From Adineta vaga (lineage: Eukaryota; Rotifera), in contig CP075493.1 in the NCBI GenBank assembly GCA_021613535.1, forward strand, positions 2,976,001 through 3,040,000: a DNA stretch of 64,000 nucleotides. The letters run 5' to 3'. The notes under the pieces were generated by a model. The model had not been told where the DNA came from. It worked only from the letters and a program-made list of their open reading frames with translations, and did no database searches. Position 1 is the first letter of the stretch. Every line of letters starts with the position of its first letter. Positions 11,401 to 23,662 of the stretch are shown in pieces. A program made the position numbers and the translations under genes.

Positions 11401-13077
11401 ACCAGTACATTACACTGTATTAGGTGCCGTCAACGGCAGTATTCTTCCTCTCTTTCGTTCTGCTTATGTTTTTTTTTTGTAGATTTAATTAAAAGAGAAC
11501 ATTTGACAGGCGACAGTAGGGAAGTAGTAAAAAGAAAGAGAACAGAAAGGAAGAGAAATGTTCAAGACAAGCCAAATAGAGTAGATAAGAAAAACTTTAG
11601 ACTCAAATGAAAGCGGAAAAAAAACCCAGCTTTTTTACTATTTGAATTTTTTTTATTTCTATCAATCCGTCTGATTTTCTAGTAAACATCCGTACACCTC
11701 TCATCAATTGTAGAATATTTCAAAAAATTACTTTCTGTCGTTTAGTTGTAACATCAAAGTTAATTGAGAATTTCTCGTTATACAGGTTTTTTTTGTATTT
11801 TAATAGTTGATTTCCTGTTTTTCTCTATCGAATCCTTGAAGTAAACTAATGTATATCATAAGTTTGTGATTTTTCGATACTCAACATCGAAAACAAATAT
11901 ACGTTAAAAAGAGAAACGAAAAAAAAAAGTCAACTCCGTCGTTTCTTCTATAGTAGGATTTATAATTTCTGTCAATCTTTTAAAGAGTATATTTGCGTTA
12001 TTTTTATATGTATATATAATATCTTTCTTTTGATTCAAAATCATGTTTTGTAATGAAAGAGTCCTCTACTAAACAGTTTCACACGTCCTATATCAAGGAC
12101 ATCGTAACATACTACAGCTGTCGTATGTTCGTTAAGATTTAATATATTCATTTTCCTCAAACAATATCTTACGTCTTTGTTTTTCTTTTCGAAAAAGAAG
12201 AAATATATTTATATATAGTACATTTTTTTTAACACAGTTTATCCTAAAATTTCATGAATCTGTCATATCGTTCTTCTGTATTGGTTTCTCGATTTTTATT
12301 TCCCATTTATCTATTTATACGCATTTTTTTTCTTCTTCTTATTCTTCTTCTTCGAGTTCTGTCGTTGATAGCGTCTCCGAATACGTGCAACTCATTATCG
12401 AAGTAATATAACGAGTTACCGTAATACGTGCGTTGTTCAACGTTTTTTCTTCTTTCTATTCTCTGAAGACGGTTGAACTTTAGAGAAACATCCTCGTCAG
12501 TTCTTACATAAATAGAGGAGCACTATTGCTATAAAGTATATATTATAATCTTTTGTATGACGATTCTTTTAGTTAGAATTTTTTTCTCTTTCTCTTCTTT
12601 ACTTTTTTTTTACTTTTACTCTTTGTCGTTTTTGAATATGATGTTAAAGAACGATAGTACATAAAAGAAGCGTAAGAACGAGCAAGAGAAATTTAATGCG
12701 GATGTATGCTTCTGTTATAGTCTTTGATAGTGGGGAGAAACTACTAGCGCCAGCAACTTGCTGTAGCGACGATTTTAGAGAGAGAAAAAAGGTGAGCCGA
12801 CCGTTGTTAACACCGATAATGAAACAGGAAAGAAAAGAAGAAAAAAAATCTAAATTTCTGTTCTACAACTATTAGTCATATTGTCAAATATGGAACTATT
12901 AACACATAAGATATAAAATGATTCAGTGAAACTCTATTCGAATCAAAATCTATTCACTGATCGGATTTCTGTTTTTCTTCCGTGTTTCTTTTTCTCTACG
13001 CTTAATTTCAGTTTCAGATTCTGTGCAATTGTCATTCTTAATCTTCGACAAGAGCAATATTTATTGTCGCCTCTCAA
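8499..13077. other. Long mostly non-coding block
   Basis: About 4.6 kb without a confident gene. 8940-9508 may hold a relic or unrecognised membrane protein (listed separately). Short frames on the minus strand at 10374-10601 and 10602-10793 have no recognisable domain. The last 2 kb (11-13 kb) is polypyrimidine-rich and could hold regulatory sequence for the tetraspan gene at 13078. Confidence 0.5.
8940..9508 (+). pseudogene. Possible relic of a membrane-protein gene
   Basis: An ATG at 8940 opens a hydrophobic frame (ILLLIIIIPIYHVLILTI, then LPILDTLLHYFPGVQYLG) that ends at a good donor, CTGG|GTAAGA, near 9080. A second coding-like stretch at about 9340-9508 reads NTGEGKENRRNNFSAVLE and FWCTMSDLLITFMDDEE. 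A third hydrophobic stretch near 9780-9930 (INILILFFNVLTVYTLTV) could belong to the same gene. I cannot join these into one frame and do not recognise the family, so this is either a decayed gene or an unrecognised multi-exon gene. Low confidence. Confidence 0.25.
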
Positions 13078-13614
13078 ATGCCAGGAATTCAAAAACTTAC
13101 TCTCTTTGCTGGAGCTGGTATTGGTGCCTTTGCTATATTACTATTGATTATAAGTGTAGCTACACCTGCATGGCTTGATGATGGAAATGGTAACACTATT
13201 GGCCTGTTTCGAAGATGTGTTGGAACGAATGGAACAGCAAATCTCACCCTAGGTTGTACAGCAGCTAATCGTGTTACTCAAGGTGGTTTATCTGTTTTTG
13301 GTCTTTTATTACTTATATTTGCTGTATTTGCTACTATTGCTGCAACATTCACAAGAAATGCAATGCTTTTCTTAGTTTCGTTAGGTTTAATGTATTTTTC
13401 ATCCATGTTTGTAATGTCAGCTTATGCGACATGGGGAGGTTATTCGCGTGATCCATCATCATATTATTTTCCCAATGTACCAACCACAGAGCAACATACA
13501 TCAACGGGTTACTCGTATAATTTATGTGTTGCCGCACATTTCTTTCTTTGGACGGCGCTAACATTAGTTGCATTTGGTGTCGGACATTATTGGGGTACTG
13601 AACGAAATACATAA
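13078..13614 (+). CDS. Claudin/PMP22-like four-transmembrane protein
   Basis: Single-exon frame of 178 residues. Four hydrophobic segments at about 8-29, 72-95, 100-121 and 146-170 give a tetraspan topology with a short cytosolic N-terminus. The first extracellular loop carries a degenerate claudin-type signature: TPAW, then GLFRRC and a second Cys about 15 residues later (LGC), comparable to the W-GLW-C-C pattern of the claudin/PMP22/EMP superfamily. Two NxT sites (NGT, NLT) in that loop could be glycosylated. Family members form junctional barriers or organise membrane domains. The C-terminal tail is very short (GTERNT), so no obvious PDZ ligand. The gene is isolated between two large non-coding blocks. 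Confidence 0.8.
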   Translation: MPGIQKLTLFAGAGIGAFAILLLIISVATPAWLDDGNGNTIGLFRRCVGTNGTANLTLGCTAANRVTQGGLSVFGLLLLIFAVFATIAATFTRNAMLFLVSLGLMYFSSMFVMSAYATWGGYSRDPSSYYFPNVPTTEQHTSTGYSYNLCVAAHFFLWTALTLVAFGVGHYWGTERNT

Positions 13615-16600
13615 GCTTAAATGACTTATTTTAATAGTTCACTTTTCCCCTACACATATGCAGACATCCAAAGAACAATAGAGAAAGAAAACATTTTATT
13701 TCCATTCAAATAATCAAGTATTCTTTTGTTCTCTTATTCATTAGTTAAAAAACTAAATGTCCGATCAACCTATTTTATTGTTTTGTTTCTCCTTCTTCTT
13801 CTTCTTCATCGTATATACACTGTCCTATGTGTCACTGATATAGAATTCTTCGTTATAGTTTGAAAGACACATGACCCTTTGTGATACATGTCAGTAAGAT
13901 TCAAACTTAATATGTATTTGATCCAACTATTGTATCATTCGATGTTTAATTCTTCTTCTTCTTCTTGTTTTCCTTCTTTCCGAACATATATATATACGTA
14001 CACGAATGTCACTCGTTTGTTATTGTTTCTTTATTTTTAATCCATATGTATCAGTGAAGAAATCTATTGCTTTGGAATATGAAAATATATACATAAAACT
14101 TGGAAAGATGTTGTTTTTAGTCAGAGTAATGTATTTATTAACAAAAGTGCACGAAAAGAAATCTTTTATTTCTTATTCTTCTGGTAATGCAATATTGTGC
14201 GAGATCGCCAGGATAAGTGTTCTCGTTGAAGAGAAAAAGAAAAGGAAGGCAATTTAGTGTATTAGAATAGGATATCAAGTATCATTTTACTGATTTATAA
14301 ATGCAACATTTAAGTGAGAGAAGTACTTTGATGATGACTAAAACGAAATAAATCTGTAATTTATTCGAGAAAAATGTCAACGATAAATTTTTGATCAAAT
14401 AAAAGAATCAGTGTGGTATATATTGTAATGATTTATTCATGACATAAATTCGTTGTTGAAGACAACAATGATTTTGTAAAATACGAACAAAATTATTATA
14501 ACTAATTGAGAATTCTGTTATTGCTTCAATAAAACATTTTAAGATTTACTAAACTATTATATGAACTCATCGTATGATTTATATACATTGTAGCAACACG
14601 TGCTATCTTAAATTTAACCGCAATGATAATTGCAAAGACTAGGATTGTATCTAACTTTAATTTTCGTACTCAATTTTATAATTATCAATCAATGTTATGA
14701 TATTCAACAGAGCGACATATAATCTTGGCTAGGGAAAGTATTAGATATTACCATCAGGGCATGTGTTCAATTTCTTTCATCAACATGATTAATTACGTGA
14801 TTGAAAACTGCAAATGATGTAGTGGAAAAGAAACAAGAATCATTACGAATTAAAAGGATGTTTCTTGTATTAAATGCTGCTGATGGTTTTCGGTAGCTTG
14901 TTCCAAGATTTTCTGCAGACAAAATTTTGCCTCATGATCACGGATTTTAACGGTAAAAGCGAGAATTTACATGACAATCGTTTCATACCTTGTTTTTGAA
15001 AAATAGACGTAATGAAAGTAACTTATATCAACAGAATAAAAGACAACATCAATCAATACATTTGTTTTAGAAAAAAATTTTTAACAAGTTAACATTATTC
15101 AAGAAATTCCGATGAAAATTGACTGACAATAATATCGTGATATTCAGTAAGTCAATAGAAACAGAATCTTCCATCTTTAATTACACATCAATTTTTCAAG
15201 AAATTCCCGAATGACTTGATATTGTTATTTTTAATTTCTTTTAGGAATAACAGTTCTTTTCAGATGTTTAATGAAAGTAAGAACGTATAAAAAAGTTGAT
15301 TCTCAGCTCGTTTTTTGCTTAGGTTGGAATAGTCGTATAAACTGAAATCTTCTCATCGGTATTTCTTGGTTACGTTCTACTCAATATAAGAAATTCGAGA
15401 CATGTACGAAAGAGAATATCTCTTCTTATAGTATTAGACCAATAATTATGGTTGCAACATTAAAGTAAATAAAACTTGTATACATGGAAAGAAATTAGAG
15501 CAGGTTTCGACGTGTCAATTCACTTTTCTACATAAAAAGAAGAACTTTTAGACAAAGTTATTTATGATTAATTTAATTTTTCCAATACACATCGGATAAT
15601 CATAGTATCAAATTAGTGAGAACTGATTCAACGAACGACTTTCTCAGGAGAAGAAACGCGTGAATACTTCGGACTTTGACAATCTTTGTTGCTGTTGTTA
15701 TCTTCACTTATTCCTCATTATTCGCGATTTCCTGCTCAGTATTAACTCTCATATGGCATTCGTTTTACGATAAAATCAGTTTTCAAGGAATAGATTTATT
15801 ACTTTTAAACGTATCATAATACCGATTGCATCCTTATAAACATTGAGGTTGCCAATAAATCCATTGTAATCGGATTATCAAGATCAATGATTATCTGTCT
15901 CTTTTGGATTTTTCTATAAACAGAAACAAAGACTTTGAATTTACGATGAAATATCTTTATTTTCGTACTTTTGTTTTAGCTGATATTGAATTTAAAGAGT
16001 AGAAATGATCATCGTCAGGGAGAAGAGAAGATTCAATGGATTTAATGAATACATAAGAATTGATAACTACTCATTCTATGCAAACGAATTGACATATCTG
16101 TCTGACATCGTGTCTCATACTATGAGCAATCATGAGTAAATGAAAAATCTCTTTCACTTAGAAAAGAAATAACTCTATTCTAATTAAAGAATGTTCTAAA
16201 CGAATTTGGAAGAAGTATAGTTATTATTAGAATAAAATACAAGAAAGAGAATATATTTAATAAACTTACCGTTACATCGCAACTAACTTAAGCATTTATC
16301 ATTCAATAGTTAACAACTAAACAAACTATCTGGAACAGAATTAAAGAATGATTACCATTGTTCGACATATTTTTCGTTTATTCATTTGAGAATAATAAAT
16401 GTATTGATAAAAATAAAAGAAGACTCATGTTTGAATAAAACATCGATATGAAATTAACTATTTTTAGTTAGACTTGACAAAATGAGATCTTACAGTTCTC
16501 ATTGGTGTTCCATCCATTAGATATAATGTGACAGAATTGCTATCCTTTTATGAAAAGATCAATGTGACTTTGTAGAACAAAGAAGATGCTCGTGTTGCTA

Positions 16601-18468
16601 ATGCTCATACTCATGATGAACACGAAGAACATTTCAGATTGACACTTTTGTTATATAAATAACTTATTTAACACAAAATGAAATCAAAATGATCGATCAT
16701 GATATTTTATTTGCCAAAATGAAGCAATCGAATATATGTGAAAGTAATATTCATTAGAGCTAATGATTGTTTTATAATAGAGATACATTCTGCATAAATA
16801 ATGAAAAACTATTGAAAATCTCAAAAAAGGAACATTAAACATTGATCGAAATGCTGTTGAAAGCAGCAATAATAAAAATAGCATTATAGATATTCTCTAT
16901 AAATATAAAACAAGCTTATCTCCACTGATGATTCAAATTATCTCAAACTCTTCTATGATATGATACAAAAAACAGTGCGTCAACTTTTGTCATTTTTTTC
17001 TATCAACATGTCTCCCTTTTTTTCTCTTTTTTTCCCTCATTTGGCCACACCATCATATCAACAACCATCACAAAACAGACAAAGCACAGATATGTCTCTA
17101 TCTATGCATGTATATGTATAGCGTGACAGAAGCCTGATGCCGACACAAAGATAAGCGCAAGTCAGTTTCCATTTTCATTTGTACACGAAGATATGTTCCT
17201 TTTGTGTCATTTTCGTCTCACACTACCAAACTCTTCTCTTATCTCGTTTATTTCTCTAATAACTCGCGTTTTTTTATATTTCTTCATCAAATTCTCATTT
17301 GTCTTGATTTGTACAGTTTCTCTCGTTGTTGTCTTCTTCTTCTTCTTCTTCTGTTTATCCTATCTTCCGATTGCAGGTATCATTAGCATCCAGGAAGTAA
17401 ATATCCTATAGTATCATCTTCTAATTGAATTTTACAGTCTTATATACAATTGTGTCATTTATATTACGCATATAGATATATACATACATATATATGGTGT
17501 AGACTAATGTTGAGTAATGGCCATTGCAGATCGTTCACGAGAAAGAGAAAGTGTTTCTTCTCTCTTATTCCTGTTAGTTTCCTTATTGTTTTATGTGTTA
17601 TCAGTGTTTCGTTTAACTTGGTTGATTGCTCGAGCTCGTACGTCTTCATCAACTCATCAACTAGCAAAATGTCAACACACTCTCAAACTTAGATATGGAG
17701 TAAAGAGAAAGAGCCAACCCCTCATTCTTTATCACTTCTTCTAGATGCGCAGTGGGCGAATAGACGTATATAATAATCAAGTATGTAATAGCACCGAGAA
17801 AACTTTATCAACTCTCTTTTTTCTTGAAAAAGCAATCATATAAAAACAGTTGTTTTCACTTCTGCATGACGTTTCTCAATCATTCAATTTTATTCATCAT
17901 GAGAATCTTCTTCTTTTTTTTTTACAGTTACTTATCTGAATTCATTTTTAATGAAAAAAAAAGAACTCTGATATAATTACATTTTGATATGAGTATGCCA
18001 TCTCATTGGCAGAAAAGAAAAGAGAAAAATGGCAAACGAACGACTGATGTCGATAGTCGTTTGCAAGAAAGGGAACGAATGATAACGATTGTCAAGTCAT
18101 TCGATGGAGAAGAGTGTGCGTATTTCCTTAAGCTAGCAAAAAGGAGATAAACAATCTATCAGATGACGATGATGAGTCGTCGTTCTCGATGATAGTGGGA
18201 CGAGCGAGCGAATAGGAGAAGAAAAAAAGGAAATCGACTGGCTCACAACGTGTGCCAATCGTCTTTTTTTGCTGATTCTATTCTATATGTACGAACGAAC
18301 CGAACAATTGCTATCACCTTATCGTTTCTCTCTTTTTCTTCCTTCTTCTTCTTCTTCTCCTCTTCTCTTTTCTCTTTTTCCATCATCTCCTCATCCCGTT
18401 TTGCTTTTGCTCAAGTTCTTCACATCGTATATCTTCGATAAGAAAAAATTTTCCTTGTCTATTCTTCT
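13615..18468. other. 4.9-kb non-coding block upstream of the T-box gene
   Basis: I see no supported gene on either strand; frames such as 14006-14257 are low-complexity. The second half (16.9-18.4 kb) is marked by pyrimidine-rich stretches and CTT repeats (around 17335 and 18338). Size and position in an otherwise compact region suggest cis-regulatory sequence for the developmental T-box gene at 18469; this is inference. Confidence 0.5.
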
Positions 18469-20853
18469 ATGGACAACAATCCGTTGACACCGCGTGCTAG
18501 CAGTTTCAGTATTGCATCGTTGATTACATCAGATTGTTGCGACGATGAGAATAGTTTATATCATTCAATAAGCAATTCAATAGGAACAACACATATAAAT
18601 TTTACGCCTGATTCTTCTATTGAAAAGATTACGAACGATTATTATACCAATATTCATCAACAACAGCAGCAGCAACAACAAGATCTTCAACAAGATCTTC
18701 AACAATTTCGTTCAGCAACATTAAGTGAAACAAATAACGGACAGTACCAACAGCAACCGACAATAGTCAAAGAAAGTCGATCAACAAATCATAAACATCA
18801 TCATCATCATCAAGTTACTAATTTACAAAAAAGTTTAACAACAATTCGTAATATGGAAGGTCCGTTAGTGTTTTTTTTTTCTAAAACAAAATAACTTCAT
18901 CATTCTCTCTCTCTCGTCTAGATTATATTCAATCCGCAACGGAAAAAATTAAATCAACATCAACAAATATGCTCGATATGAGTAAATCCGATAATGAAAA
19001 TGGTACAGGTCAAAATGGAAGTAATGAACTGAAAAAACCTTTACATCCAAAATTAGTTAATATTAAAATGGTTATTGAATCAAAATCTTTGTGGGATGAA
19101 TTTGATAAACTTGGAACAGAAATGATTGTTACAAGATCAGGAAGGTAAGATTAAATCATCGATTTTGTTCAACACTTGTTAAAAACAGATGATTATTCTT
19201 TATGTAAGATGTTCGACAAGTGATAATCTTTCTAGTTAATTTGTTAGAGAAACCATGAAACAAGTCAATCGATTGTTCGCATTTTTGTGTGTGCCTGATG
19301 AAAAAGTCATTAATACGAATATAATCATCAATACATATATATATATATAAATATAGTGGGAATGAGTTTCATAAGTGCAATTAGGCTTCTAACTCGTCAT
19401 ATCACTGATCATTGTTTGTATACAAGCGAAGAGAAAGAAAGAAACAAACGAAGTCATATTGAATATCATTTGAGACAACAAGAGATAAGATTCATGCTAA
19501 TGGCTCAATCGAGCGGTGTCTCTTGAGATCATCACACTATTCTAAAGAAAAAGCACGTCGCTCGCACGAACATGTGCTACTGATAGCTCCAAGGAATGTA
19601 CATATCCTTATGACAGTAGATTATCAATCACGTCCAAGATAACAACTCCTAATGACTGATGTTATTTTAGACGAATGTTTCCAACTTTACAAGTGAAAAT
19701 TTATGGAATGGATCCAACAGCAACATATTTACTTATGGTTGATTTTATTCCATTGGATGATAAACGTTATCGTTATGCATTTTATAGGTAAGAATGAAAA
19801 ACTAACTCGTTATATGAATAAAATCAAAATGTTTTCTTCTTCTAGTTCGAGTTGGGTAGTTGCTGGTAAAGCTGACCCACATTGTCCAGGCCGTTTTCAT
19901 GTCCATCCAGATTCACCTCAAACAGGTTCAGCTTGGATGAAAAATGTTGTTTCATTTGATAAATTAAAATTAACCAATAATTTACTTGATGAAAATGGAC
20001 ATGTAAGAAGATTTTCTAACGATGCAATTCTTTCTATTTCTCTCTCTCTCTTTCGTATGTAGATTATTTTAAATTCGATGCATCGTTATCAACCACGAGT
20101 ACATTGTGTTTATTCACCTTCATCAAAAAATGATGAATTGCTCGTTCAACAAACTCAAGCATTTCGTACATTTACATTTCCGGAAACGAAATTTATTGGT
20201 GTTACTGCTTATCAAAATCATCGAATAACACAATTAAAAATTGCTTCAAATCCATTTGCTAAAGGTTTTCGTGATTGTGATCCTGAAGATTGGTATGTAA
20301 TCAATGTAGAATGACGAATTTTTTCATTTTATCGTTTATTAGTGTTGCTGAAGTTTTAAATCATTTAAATTCAAATCAACGTTTACTTCGTTCACATCCA
20401 AAATCAAATAATAATAATTCAACATCATCATCATCATCATCATCATCGACAGTTAATCCCTCACCAGCAGCGATTACATCCCAATCGTCATCAAATGTAT
20501 TCAATACAGCTGCTGCAGCTATCACGTCACGTTTTATCTCTGATCCTCAAGGTAAAATCCATTCAATTTGTTTTTATCCAGAACTCAATGAGACTTTCGT
20601 AGATCCAACTGTGAATTTTATCTCTCCATCAGCTTATTCATTAGTCAATCCTGATTTAGCAAGTTATGCTGCTGATGCATTTGTTTATTCTCAATTATCT
20701 GATTTAAACTATCGATCTGTCAATGAACCAACATCATCATCAAATAATCATCATCCAACACGAATGAGTCCATATGCGCGACAAACATTTTATCCAATGT
20801 ATACTCAACGTGATATTCATTCACCATCTCGTACAACAGCTGATTATGCTTGA
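18469..20853 (+). CDS. TBX1: T-box transcription factor, TBX1 subfamily
   Basis: Six exons (18469-18859, 18922-19144, 19671-19787, 19846-20002, 20063-20292, 20343-20853) join in frame to 542 residues. The T-box starts near residue 176 with [20 protein letters not shown] and continues [91 protein letters not shown] and [45 protein letters not shown] and the VAGKADP block are closest to TBX1/TBX10 rather than TBX15/18/22 or TBX20. The N-terminus is Gln/His-rich; the C-terminus is Ser/Asn-rich and disordered. The first intron starts GTCCGT. The final residue of the usual DPEDW becomes Cys at the exon 5/6 junction if I have the acceptor right. It binds T-half-sites as a nuclear regulator. AATAAA at 20876-20881. 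Confidence 0.93.
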
Positions 20854-21712
20854 AGAGAATTCGAATAGATTTCAAATAAAACATTTTCTATTACACTTTA
20901 TGCGAGATTAGTTTGTGTTCAATACATTTTCTTTTAGTTTGACTCAAGCAAAAAGGTCGAATCTTCTTGTTGTGAGCCTTTGGTCAGATCAGACATTTTT
21001 TTTTCATCTCATTCTTTTGCTTTGTAAAGAAAAAAAAAGGAAAGAGACAACAAACAATACTAAGAAATAAATAATAATAATAATAATAATAATGTTAAAC
21101 TTGTCTCTCATTTTTGGAATTGTTTTTCTTGTTTGAATCAAAGAACAGCATGTCTTGTCATTTCATCTTTACTAAATAAAATTAACTTTCTTTTCTTCAT
21201 CTGCAATCTCATATGAGCGGCATCTTACTCATTGATCTACATTTGTCTATCGAGAAGATAACGAACTGAATGTGAATGTTTATGTGATGGCTATCTGTCA
21301 TGATTAGTAGTAGAGTATGCGCGCATATTGTGATGTGTTTATATATATATCTATATATCTATATGTGAATACAAAATAGACTTAAAACAATTAGCTTGCA
21401 ACAAATGAATGTTTGTTACTAATTGAAGTTTGATTATTTTTCTGTTTGATAAATAAACAATTGAAAAACTATTGACTGGAATATATCAAAGAAAATGATG
21501 AGGATATATTCGTTTCAAAATAGAAGCTTTCATGAATTTAGGATAGGATTGTTTTGTATTGTCTCCAATATGTTTTGAAAGTCGTTATCGTCACCTCTCA
21601 CTCCTGTTTTAATCTTCATCCAATGATCAAATATTATATTAATGTCTAATTTTTATTTCGGAAAACATCGAAAAATTATTTTAAAAAAAACACATTAAAA
21701 AAACTGTTTTTA
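20854..21712. other. Convergent 3' flanks
   Basis: Region between the convergent T-box and LRR genes. Contains the T-box poly(A) signal, a (AAT)n microsatellite at about 21069-21093 and a TA-rich patch near 21342-21364. No gene seen. Confidence 0.5.
21069..21093. repeat. (AAT)n microsatellite
   Basis: About eight AAT units in tandem downstream of the T-box gene. Confidence 0.85.
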
Positions 21713-23475
21713 TCACACACTCAGTTCAGCAATTGAAACGAGACATTTGGCACGTTTATTCATTTCGTTAACGAACATAGTATAAGGCATAATAGTTTCA
21801 ATTAAATAATTCTGTTCTTGATTTCCAACAAAACGATTGAGAGAATATTCAATTGGTGAAGCAATTTTCCATGAACGTAAACATGGATAATGTTCACCAA
21901 TAAATGTTGCTGCAGCTAATTGTGTTGTCAAAGAATTTGGTCCACGTACACTTAAACATTTCAATGTTGATAAACGTTGACAACAAGCGATTAATTCTAA
22001 ATAATCATTGGATGAAAAACGATTATAATCAAGATCTAAGACAATAAGACGTGTTTGTTTCATAAGAACAATCAATAATGTATGCATAAAACGATTTAAA
22101 CGATTAGTACCTAAATCTAGATGTAAAAATTGATGACGAATACTCATCTGACTTAAACTTCTTAAATCATTTTCACATAAGGAACAAAAATCGAGATTTA
22201 ATATTTCTAATGATTGTTCAATAGAATTTAATATTCGTTCAAGACGATCAGTTATAGGTGAACCACTTAACGAAAGATTTTTCAAATGTTTTAATTGAGA
22301 TAAAACATTACAAAATTGATCTAAATCATCTTGATTGAGACGAAAATCTATAAAATTACATGATAAATCTAATGTATGTAATTGAGTTAAGCATGGTAAA
22401 CGTGGAAGGAAATATTTGAAATTTTGTCGTGTTAGAACATTGTATGGAACACGAAGTGTATGAACAAACTAATGAATTTAAATAGAAATAAAGATGAAGA
22501 AAAATAAAATAACTTTACTCGTTTATCAACATGATCAAGAAAACTGCTCACAAGTGCTAAACCAATACAACGCATATCGATTGTACAGATTTGTAAATGA
22601 ATATTTGGCGTTGAAGAACGAAGTGCAGAAAGAAGTTCAACATATGTTCGATAATCTTGTATGATACAATCGAATCGAATGATTATTTGATCATTTGGAT
22701 ATGAACTAGATTTTGTCAGATCTTCAGTTGAATGAACTAAATATATAGAGTTAAGATAATTACTAAAATAAAGAACATATCTATTCTTACCTGAATTATT
22801 ATTAATTGGATGATGTTCATTTTCATCATCTTCGGATTTAAGAACAGGTAATAAATGTTGATGTTGTTGATTATAAATATCAATTAATTGATTTCGTTTC
22901 GTTTCTTTTTCAGCTAGACGACAATGTGTTGATATATATCGTAGAATTAATTCGACAACAGGAAAATTTGTTACATCAAGTATACGTAAATTTGATAAAG
23001 ATTTATCATTGAATTGTGATTGTTGTTGTTGTCGAATTGAATCAATAAATCGAGGAATAATAATAACGGAATATTTAATAGCTTGTTTCGTTCGTTGTAA
23101 AGCCGTTTTTTCACATAATAACATTTTTAATGATGTTAATTTTTTCTTAACAAAATTTTCTAAACGAAATACTCGATGTGGCCAACGTGTTATTAATATA
23201 TTAATACAAATATCATCATGTGTAGAATTTAATGCTGCACGAAATAATGGATAGAATAATTCTTTGGGTATGACATCACAAGCATGTTCAGTTAAATATT
23301 CATTTTGTACAATTTTTGAACAACATATGTCAGTTAATTTTCGTGGTTGAGATTCAGTTTCTTGTCGATCAGGTTCATCTTCATCATCATCATAATTTAT
23401 TTGAAATGATGCTCCATTACGAAAGAATAAATAGGAAAAATCATTGGCAATCGTCGTTGATTGTTGATGAGACAT
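21713..23475 (-). CDS. LRRC14: LRRC14/PRAME-like leucine-rich repeat protein
   Basis: Read on the minus strand: exon 23475-22519 and exon 22468-21713, plus a likely 51-base in-frame intron at about 22789-22739 with good borders (CAG|GTAAGA and TTTAG). Product about 553 residues. After an acidic N-terminus, residues 65-105 read IPKELFYPLFRAALNST, then NILITRWPHRVF, matching the N-terminal signature of LRRC14 (LPRELFPLLFKVA, then VHTWPF). The C-terminal half contains LRRs: LHTLDLSCNFIDF, LKNLSLSGSPITD, LEILNLDFCSLCENDL, FLHLDLGTNRLNRF, LIVLDLDYNRFSS, LKCLSVRGPNSL. LRRC14-group proteins include Cul2-type ubiquitin ligase receptors; that role is known for relatives only. Start ATG at 23475 lies 187 bases from the divergent ZDHHC6 start. 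Confidence 0.8.
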
Positions 23476-23662
23476 GATTGAGCTTTTATATTAGTTCACT
23501 TTCATTTTCGCTTCGCTCATTCCAGGCATGGAATCCATCAATGATGATTCCATAGTTTCTTCGATCAATTTCTATTGGTCAAAAAAATCTGAATGAAAGG
23601 ACAAGAATAGATCGTAATGGCGATGAATACAATGCACTTATATGTGCAAAAAAACATTTGAT

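Noticed and set aside
14006-14257. 83-codon plus-strand frame
   Set aside because: No domain, biased composition, no splice context; treated as chance.
17193-17744. Several plus-strand frames upstream of the T-box gene
   Set aside because: Overlapping frames in a pyrimidine-rich region with hydrophobic bias caused by TTC/CTT repeats; no domain.
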